Origin: Bacteroidaceae bacterium
GTDB taxonomy: Bacteria > Bacteroidota > Bacteroidia > Bacteroidales > Bacteroidaceae
Direction of reading: 5' to 3'
NCBI GenBank assembly: GCA_024697785.1
Contig: JAILEU010000054.1
Span: 1-32,973, forward strand
Length of the DNA stretch: 32,973 nucleotides
This document shows positions 12,161 to 18,605 of this stretch, piece by piece; the stretch's first letter is position 1; every line of letters begins with the position of its first letter. The translations under genes were made by a program, and so were the position numbers. The notes below the pieces were generated by a model that worked only from the letters and a program-made list of their open reading frames with translations, ran no database searches and was not told the DNA's origin.

Positions 12161-13603
12161 ATGAAGAAAGGGAAGATTCTTGTCGTTGACGACAACGCCA
12201 ACATCCGCAGCGCGCTCGAGCTCCTGCTGCCCGCCTACTTTGCCGAGGTGGAGCTGCTGCCGTCGCCCGCAGGGCTGCTGACGGCCGTCCAGAAGTTCCG
12301 CCCCGATGCTGTGCTGCTCGACATGAATTTTCATACCGACACCAACACCGGCGGCGAAGGACTCTTCTGGACAGGCGAGCTGAAGAAAGCCTATCCCCAT
12401 GTGCAGATTGTTCTCTTTACGGCATACGCCGACATCGCTCTGGCCGTCGAGGGCATGAAGCGCGGCGCGTTCGACTTCATCGTCAAGCCGTGGGAGAACG
12501 ACAAGCTCATTCAGACCCTGCGCGACGCCTGCGAAGCCTCACCCCAGCCCTCCCCTAAAGGGAAGGGAGCAGCGAGCGGAAGTAATCAGTCCCCCCTCCT
12601 TCAGGAGGGGTCGGGGGAGGCTTTCCTTCAGGAGGGGCAGGGCGAGGCTTCGGGCGAGGCACCGATGTTCTGGGGCAGCAGCGCGGCAATGGCCGAGATA
12701 CGGCGTACCGTGGCGAAAGTGGCACCGACGGATGCCACCATTCTCATTACGGGCGAGAACGGCACCGGCAAGGATGTGCTGGCCCGTGAAATCCATGCCC
12801 AAAGCCTGCGGTCGGCCGGGCCGATGGTGAGCGTCGATGCCGGTGCCATCCCCGAGACGCTGTTCGAAGGCGAGCTGTTCGGTCACGTCAAGGGCGCTTT
12901 CACCGATGCGCGCAACGACCATGCAGGCAAGTTTGAGCAGGCATCCGGCGGCACGTTGTTCCTCGACGAGATAGCCAACATCCCCCTCACGCTGCAGGCC
13001 AAGCTGCTGCGCGTGCTGCAGAGCCGCATGGTGACACGCGTGGGAGCCGAGGCACCTGTCCCCGTCGATATCCGCCTCATCTGCGCCACCAATGGAAACA
13101 TAGAGCAGATGGTGGGCGAGGGACGCTTCCGTGAGGACCTCTACTTCCGCATCAACACCGTCCGTCTCCATCTTCCGCCGCTGCGCGAACGGCCTGACGA
13201 CATCCTGCCTCTAGCCCGGCGATTCCTGAGGGTATATGCCCAGCGATACCATCGCGCCGTCACCGCCATCTCCGACGAGGCAGCCACCGCCTTGCGCCAC
13301 CATCCGTGGAACGGCAATATCCGCGAGCTGCAGAACACCATTGAAAAGGCCGTCATCCTTTCTGAAGGCAGCACGTTGCAGGTGGGTGACTTCCGTCTGC
13401 AGCGTCTCGCCTGCGGCGGGGCGAGGCGTCCCACCACGGACGACAAAGATCCGACGGCTGACCCGCTGACCATCAAGGAGTCTGAGGAACAGCTCATCCG
13501 CGATGCCATCGTCCGTTTAAACGGCAATCTCTCCTTGGTCGCCAGGGAACTGGGCATCAGCCGTCCCACCCTCTACAGCAAATTGAAAAAATACGACATA
13601 TAA
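12161..13603 (+). CDS. Sigma54-dependent response regulator (REC-AAA+-Fis HTH; NtrC family)
   Basis: REC KILVVDDNANIR / DAVLLDMNF; AAA+ GENGTGKDVLAREIH, GAFTDA (sigma54-contact GAFTGA-like), FLDEIANIPL; C-term LSLVARELGISRPTLYSKLKKYDI. Confidence 0.95.
   Translation: MKKGKILVVDDNANIRSALELLLPAYFAEVELLPSPAGLLTAVQKFRPDAVLLDMNFHTDTNTGGEGLFWTGELKKAYPHVQIVLFTAYADIALAVEGMKRGAFDFIVKPWENDKLIQTLRDACEASPQPSPKGKGAASGSNQSPLLQEGSGEAFLQEGQGEASGEAPMFWGSSAAMAEIRRTVAKVAPTDATILITGENGTGKDVLAREIHAQSLRSAGPMVSVDAGAIPETLFEGELFGHVKGAFTDARNDHAGKFEQASGGTLFLDEIANIPLTLQAKLLRVLQSRMVTRVGAEAPVPVDIRLICATNGNIEQMVGEGRFREDLYFRINTVRLHLPPLRERPDDILPLARRFLRVYAQRYHRAVTAISDEAATALRHHPWNGNIRELQNTIEKAVILSEGSTLQVGDFRLQRLACGGARRPTTDDKDPTADPLTIKESEEQLIRDAIVRLNGNLSLVARELGISRPTLYSKLKKYDI
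12536..12660 (+). repeat. Palindromic element inserted in frame in the response regulator REC-AAA linker
   Basis: gcctcaccccagccctcccctaaagggaagggagcagcgagcggaagtaatcagtcccccctccttcaggagggg..., same sequence as in the 8909-10210 gene on its coding strand. Confidence 0.9.
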
Positions 13604-13637
13604 TTTTATTGACTATTTGACGATTTACTTTTTTTTC

Positions 13638-13800
13638 GTTTAACGTTTAACGTTTAATGTTTAACGAACACGTCTGGCGCCTTCGGCGCAATTGATAATT
13701 GATAATTGAAAATTGATAATTATCCATGGTCCATTGTCAATTGTCAATTAACGAAGTTATCTCTAACCCCTAACCCCTAACCCCTAACCTCTAATTTTTA
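13638..13800. repeat. Composite intergenic repeat block A (TTTAACG heptamers, GCGCCTTCGGCGC hairpin, AATTGAT heptamers, CTAACCCC octamers)
   Basis: Near-identical modules recur at 18350-18600. Confidence 0.9.
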
Positions 13801-13805
13801 AAAAG

Positions 13806-14684
13806 GTGTCCCTTTGGCAAATCATCCTTCTCGCCCTTGGTGTCGCCGCCATAGTGGCTGTGGTGACCGGGCTGATTGTGCACGAACGCGACCGCCGCAA
13901 GGTGGCCTATATGCTCGACTCGCTCGAGGACGGAGAGCTGAACTTCAAGTTCGTCGGGAAAACCCGCTTCAACCGCACCCTTAATCGCATCCGGGATGTC
14001 GTGGACATCTACCATCGGCAGGCTGAACAGGACTCGTGGATAAAGCTCATCCGGGTGTTGACGCACGAAATCATGAACACCGTCAGTCCCATTTCGTCGC
14101 TGAGCGAGGCGTTGAGCCGTCAGCTCGACCAGCCCGAAGCCGAGCGCGAGGTAGATGTAGAGGCCGGACTGCGCACCATCTCCTCGTCATGCCGCGATTT
14201 GTTGCAGTTCACCGAGACCTATCGTGAGCTGGCAGGCATGGTGCAGCCAAAGCGCAAAGCCCTTCTTGTTCGCGAGCTGCTGAACGAGGTCGTTGGCTTG
14301 ACAGCCACCCGATGTGCCGAGTCAGGTGTTGAGTGCCGCTGCTCGGTGGCCGATGACGACATACTCATCTATGCCGACCGTGCCCAGTTGACGCGTGTGC
14401 TTGTCAACCTCATCACCAATGCTCTTCAGGCCGGGGCTACGCTCATCACCCTCCATGCCGAGAACGACCGGAGTGAGCAGACGCTCATCCACGTGTCGAA
14501 CAATGGTGAGCCCATCAGCACCGCCAGTCAGGAGCAAATATTCATCCCCTTCTTCACGACCAAGAATGGTGGTTCGGGCATCGGCCTGAGCCTCTCCCGA
14601 CAGATTATGCATGCCCACAACGGTACTCTCGACCTTGTCCGTAGTGACCCCACCGCCACAGAATTCCTCCTCACCTTCAAATAG
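13806..14684 (+). CDS. Sensor histidine kinase (HisKA/HATPase), short N-terminal TM
   Basis: H-box IRVLTHEIMNTVSPISSLSEAL; N-box LVNLITNALQAG; GSGIGLSLSRQIMHAHNG. GTG start directly after the repeat block. Confidence 0.9.
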   Translation: MSLWQIILLALGVAAIVAVVTGLIVHERDRRKVAYMLDSLEDGELNFKFVGKTRFNRTLNRIRDVVDIYHRQAEQDSWIKLIRVLTHEIMNTVSPISSLSEALSRQLDQPEAEREVDVEAGLRTISSSCRDLLQFTETYRELAGMVQPKRKALLVRELLNEVVGLTATRCAESGVECRCSVADDDILIYADRAQLTRVLVNLITNALQAGATLITLHAENDRSEQTLIHVSNNGEPISTASQEQIFIPFFTTKNGGSGIGLSLSRQIMHAHNGTLDLVRSDPTATEFLLTFK

Positions 14685-14827
14685 TTCATGATTCTTTTTT
14701 TTATGGTTTAGTTTTTGCTCCGCAAAAGGTTTATTTTTTTTGTTTTCAAAAAAGGTTTAATGATTTTGCGTGGCAAAATCGGTTTATAAACCTCCGGCGC
14801 AGCCGGAACTAAACCTCGGAAAAGCCG

Positions 14828-14981
14828 AACGTTTTCGTTAAGCCAAATGACCAAAGCAAAGCTCGCTTTACTTTGGCATGGCGAGAAAAAGAAGGATGAA
14901 ATCCAACGTTTTCGTTAAGCCAAATGACCAAAGCAAAGCTCGCTTTACTTTGGCATGGCGAGAAAACGAAGGATGAAATCC
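14828..14981. repeat. Two tandem copies of a 77-bp unit with internal hairpin
   Basis: aacgttttcgttaagccaaatgaccaaagcaaagctcgctttactttggcatggcgagaaaa(a/c)gaaggatgaaatcc starting at 14828 and 14905. Confidence 0.95.
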
Positions 14982-15033
14982 AACTAAGCCTATAAACCTT
15001 TTTTTATAGGCATCGTTTTTGTATTGTTTGAGT

Positions 15034-15127
15034 ATTTTTATAAACACGGGCCGCGTTTATATAAACAGGGGCCCTGTTTATATAAACAGGGGCGGCGTTT
15101 ATATAAACAGGGCCCCTGTTTATAAAA
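15034..15127. repeat. 21-bp-period array of GTTTATATAAAC palindromes
   Basis: Exact GTTTATATAAAC at 15055, 15076, 15097; degenerate copies at 15034 and 15118; spacers aggggccct/aggggcggc/agggcccct. Confidence 0.95.
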
Positions 15128-15213
15128 TATCTCCTACTTCTGCAAAATAGGGAAGTCTTTACCGCTTTTCCCTCCCGCTTTTGCTCCATCCAGGCACTAT
15201 GCCCGGATGGAAT

Positions 15214-15252
15214 TGTAAAGTTTCTTTACATCGACTGTAAAGTTTCTTTACA
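15214..15252 (+). promoter_or_regulatory. Two identical 17-bp palindromes TGTAAAGTTTCTTTACA (candidate response-regulator enhancer sites)
   Basis: 15214-15230 and 15236-15252, 22 bp apart, about 75-110 bp upstream of the sigma54 promoter. Confidence 0.75.
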
Positions 15253-15306
15253 CTTTTCGCAAAGGCTGTTTTTCTTATGTGATAGATAACCAATCATTTG
15301 TGTTTG

Positions 15307-15322
15307 TGGCACGGACTTTGCT
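15307..15322 (+). promoter_or_regulatory. Sigma54 (-24/-12) promoter TGGCACGGACTTTGCT
   Basis: Matches consensus TGGCACGRNNNTTGCW at every defined position; 27 nt before ATG 15349. Confidence 0.88.
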
Positions 15323-15348
15323 TTATGATAGGCAGAACAGTCAAAGAA

Positions 15349-16947
15349 ATGTCACAGATGATAAACGTCAACTTCTCCTATTTTAAAAAGGTGCCCATTG
15401 TAGTGCTTATAGGGTTGTTCGGCTATGCAGGAACAGCTACAGCGGTTTCTCAAACGGCCGCAGCCGACACTATATCCGAGGCACCCATGTCGCTCCACGA
15501 TTGCATGGCATATGCCGTCCGACACAGCACGAAGATGCGCACGTCTGCTGCCGACCGCAGCGACGAGCGGGCACAGCGCCGTCAGGCCATCATGCAGGCC
15601 TTCACCCCCAGCGTCAGCGCCAGCACCTATGCCTATAACAACTATGGGCGTAACATCGACCCTGAGACCAACACCTATAACACCGTCACCTCGTTTCACA
15701 ACGGTTACTCGGTGAGCGCCAGCCTGACGCTGTTCGACGGTTTTCAGGCGCTGGACAATCTGCGCATAGCCACCACCACTATGAAGATGGGCATCAGCCG
15801 CGACGAGCAGACGCGCGACGCAATCTGCCTGGCTACGATGGAGGCCTATTACAACGTGCTCTACTATACCTCCCTCGCCCAAGTCCTCACCCGTCAGGTT
15901 GAGACCGCCGAGGCTATGCTGCGCAAGGCCGTGCGTGAGGAGGAGCTGGGGCAGAAAAGCCATGCCGACGTGGTGCAGATGGAGGCTGAGCTGGCTAAGA
16001 AACAGTTTGACTTGACGAGCGCCACCAATCAGCATGTCAATGCCATGCTGACGCTGAAAGACGTGATGTATTGGCCCACAGGGAAAGAATTGGAAATCAG
16101 GAAAGAAAAATCGGTTAGTGGTGAGGGGTTAGGCGCCTTCGGCGCAATTGATAATTATCAATTGTCAATTATCAACCGACGCCAAGCCGAGAGCCATCAA
16201 GCTTGCTTGAACCGACGCCAAGATGAGAGCCATCAAGCTTGCTTGAACCGACGCCAAGATGAGAGCCATCAAGCTTGCTTGAATGGCCGAGGCGCGAAGG
16301 AGGAAGACGAAGTCAATGGCCAAGGTGCGAAGGAGGAAGACAAAGTCAATTATCAATTGCTTTCATCCCTTCCCGCAGCGGCAATAGCGCGAGGTACGCT
16401 GGAGAATGCCCGCGCTGCCCTTCACACCGCCCGTTGGGCATACGCTCCTTCGTTGGGACTCTACGGCGGATGGTCCACCAACTATTTCACCTATCCCGGT
16501 ATGGCCGGTTACGTGCCCACACCCTTCCGCGAGCAGTTCCGGAACAACAGCGGCGAGTACATCCAGCTCTCCATGAGCATCCCCATCTTCGACCGCTTTT
16601 CGCGCCGCACGACTCTCCGCCTACGCCGCAATGCCGTCGAGCGGGCCGAAGCGCAGTACGAGCAGACCATGCGCGACATCGAGAACGAAGTCTCCCGTGC
16701 TGTCAACGACCGCGACGGCGCCGCTTCTGCCTACCGCCAGGCTGTTCGCCGCGCCGAGGTGGAAGAGGAGGCCTACACCCTTTCACGCCGCCAGTACGAG
16801 CAGGGACTTATTTCTCCTCTCGACTATCAGACTGCTTCGCAGGCCTACCTCAACGCCCAGGCTGAGCGGCTTGGTGCCCAGTTCAGGTATCGGCTTAAAC
16901 AAAGCGTTGTTCGATATTACAACGGCACACCTTATCTGGAGCAATGA
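15349..16947 (+). CDS. TolC-family outer membrane efflux protein (start moved downstream of the sigma54 promoter)
   Basis: MSLHDCMAYAVRHSTKMRTS, YNVLYYTSLAQVLTRQVETAEAML, VEEEAYTLSRRQYEQGLISPLDYQTASQAYLNAQAERLGAQFRY. The ORF-track start at 15298 precedes the promoter, so ATG 15349 or 15358 is more plausible. Confidence 0.9.
   Translation: MSQMINVNFSYFKKVPIVVLIGLFGYAGTATAVSQTAAADTISEAPMSLHDCMAYAVRHSTKMRTSAADRSDERAQRRQAIMQAFTPSVSASTYAYNNYGRNIDPETNTYNTVTSFHNGYSVSASLTLFDGFQALDNLRIATTTMKMGISRDEQTRDAICLATMEAYYNVLYYTSLAQVLTRQVETAEAMLRKAVREEELGQKSHADVVQMEAELAKKQFDLTSATNQHVNAMLTLKDVMYWPTGKELEIRKEKSVSGEGLGAFGAIDNYQLSIINRRQAESHQACLNRRQDESHQACLNRRQDESHQACLNGRGAKEEDEVNGQGAKEEDKVNYQLLSSLPAAAIARGTLENARAALHTARWAYAPSLGLYGGWSTNYFTYPGMAGYVPTPFREQFRNNSGEYIQLSMSIPIFDRFSRRTTLRLRRNAVERAEAQYEQTMRDIENEVSRAVNDRDGAASAYRQAVRRAEVEEEAYTLSRRQYEQGLISPLDYQTASQAYLNAQAERLGAQFRYRLKQSVVRYYNGTPYLEQ
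16176..16349 (+). repeat. In-frame tandem repeats inside the TolC gene: 3 x 36 bp then 2 x 33 bp
   Basis: ccgacgccaag..gagagccatcaagcttgcttgaa at 16176, 16212, 16248; tggccraggYgcgaaggaggaagacRaagtcaa at 16284, 16317. Confidence 0.95.
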
Positions 16948-17088
16948 ACAGAGTGCGGGTTTCAGCGTCCGCCGTGGACGCATCGGTTTTTGCCTTGGTT
17001 ACGATGGGGCGGCGTGGCTGCTGAAACCCTCTTTTTCACAAAACTGCAACTTTTTAGGTAATGAAAAACGTCTATAATATATTATACA

Positions 17089-18348
17089 ATGGATAGAGTA
17101 ATAGAAAAGAAGAAAGGCCTGAGGGCGGCCTTCACGCGCAGAGCCCTCCCGTGGTGGGGACTGGGCCTGCTGGCCGTGCTGGTCGTGTGGGCTGTGGCCC
17201 GTCCCAGCCGAAGCACCCTCAGAGTGAAAAGCGACAGCATCATCGTCGGCGACGTCAGGAGCGGCGTGTTTAACGACTACATCCGTCTGGGCGGCACCGT
17301 GCAGCCTATGACGTCCGTTCAAATCAGCCCCACCGAGGGCGGCATCGTGGAGCGTATCGTGGCCGAGGAGGGTTCGATGGTTAAGGCAGGCGACGTCATC
17401 CTCGAACTCAGCAACGAGGGGCTCGACCTGCAGATTCTCAACTCAGAGGCCGAGCTGGCCGAAAAGGAGAACATCCTGCGCAACACGCTCATCTCCATGG
17501 AGCAGCAGCGGCTCACCGTCCGTCAGGAGCGCCTTCAACTTCAGATTGACGTGCGCCGCACGCGCCGTGCCTACGAGTCTAAGAAGCAGCTCTACGACGA
17601 GCAGCTCATCGCCCGCGAAGACTATCTGAAAGCCGAGGAAGACTACCTGCTGGCCCGCGACCGTCTGGAGCTCGTCACCGAGCGCGAGGCGCAGGACAGC
17701 CTCTACCGCAGCGTCGAGGTGGCCCGTATGCGCGAGAGCCTCGACAACATGCGCACCAACATGCTGATGATACGCCGCCGTAAGGAGAACCTCAGCGTCA
17801 AGGCGCCCATCAGCGGCGAGCTGGGCCTGCTCAGCGCCGTCCTCGGCCAGAGCATTGCCGCCGGCACGAAGGTGGGACAGATCAACGACCTGAAGAACTA
17901 CAAGATTGAGGCCCAGATAGACGAGCACTACATCGACCGCGTCACCCCCGGCCTGGAGGCCACCTTCGAGCGTCAGGGCGACCGCTTCTCCGCCCTCCTC
18001 GTCAAGGTCTATCCCGAGGTGCGCGAGGGCAAGTTCAAGGCCGACTTCCGCTTCAGCGGCCCGCAGCCAGACAACATCCGCACCGGCCAGACCTACTACC
18101 TCAACGTCCAGCTCGGGGCCAGCACCGAGGCTGTCATCATCCCCAAGGGCAGCTTTTTCCAGCAGACGGGCGGCAAGTGGATCTACGTCCTCACTCCCGA
18201 CGGCAGCCGCGCCGTCCGCCGCGACATACGCATCGGACGTCAGAACCCCCAGAGCTACGAGGTGTTCGATGGCCTCGCCCCCGGCGAACGCATCATCCTC
18301 TCCAGCTACGACACCTTTGGCGACAACGAAGTGCTGATAATTAAATAA
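17089..18348 (+). CDS. HlyD/MacA-type periplasmic adaptor (membrane fusion protein)
   Basis: N-terminal TM, GGIVERIVAEEGSMVKAGDVILELSN biotinyl-lipoyl-like motif, coiled coil, SVKAPISGELGLLSAVLGQSIAAGTKVGQI. Confidence 0.92.
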   Translation: MDRVIEKKKGLRAAFTRRALPWWGLGLLAVLVVWAVARPSRSTLRVKSDSIIVGDVRSGVFNDYIRLGGTVQPMTSVQISPTEGGIVERIVAEEGSMVKAGDVILELSNEGLDLQILNSEAELAEKENILRNTLISMEQQRLTVRQERLQLQIDVRRTRRAYESKKQLYDEQLIAREDYLKAEEDYLLARDRLELVTEREAQDSLYRSVEVARMRESLDNMRTNMLMIRRRKENLSVKAPISGELGLLSAVLGQSIAAGTKVGQINDLKNYKIEAQIDEHYIDRVTPGLEATFERQGDRFSALLVKVYPEVREGKFKADFRFSGPQPDNIRTGQTYYLNVQLGASTEAVIIPKGSFFQQTGGKWIYVLTPDGSRAVRRDIRIGRQNPQSYEVFDGLAPGERIILSSYDTFGDNEVLIIK

Positions 18349-18349
18349 A

Positions 18350-18600
18350 GTTTAACGTTTAATGTTTAACGTTTAACGAACACGTCTGGCGCCTTCGGCG
18401 CAATTGATAATTGGCTTCGCCTTCCTCCTTCGCACCTCGGCCATTCAAGCAAGCTTGATGGCTCTCGGTTTGGCGTCGGTTGATAATTGAAAATTGATAA
18501 TTATCCATGGTCCATTGTCAATTGTCAATTAACGAAGTTATCTCTAACCCCTAACCTCTAACCCCTAACCTAATTTCTAATTTCTAATTCCTAATTCCTA
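18350..18600. repeat. Composite intergenic repeat block B (as block A plus an inserted ~69-bp element at 18413-18481)
   Basis: Shares TTTAACGAACACGTCTGGCGCCTTCGGCGCAATTGATAATTG and ...ATTATCCATGGTCCATTGTCAATTGTCAATTAACGAAGTTATCTCTAACCCC with block A; the insert is the reverse complement of the TolC-internal repeat. Confidence 0.9.
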
Positions 18601-18605
18601 ATTCT

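Noticed and set aside
13761-13793. Telomere-like ctaacccc repeats as a linear replicon end
   Set aside because: Internal, short, and occurring in two intergenic regions as part of a composite repeat block.
15034-15127. CRISPR array
   Set aside because: Repeats are 12 bp and spacers 9 bp and near-identical; no cas genes.
15004-15189. 61-aa ORF (VYINxAP)n on - strand
   Set aside because: Product of the 21-bp DNA repeat; no start context or homolog evidence, better explained as a DNA palindrome array.
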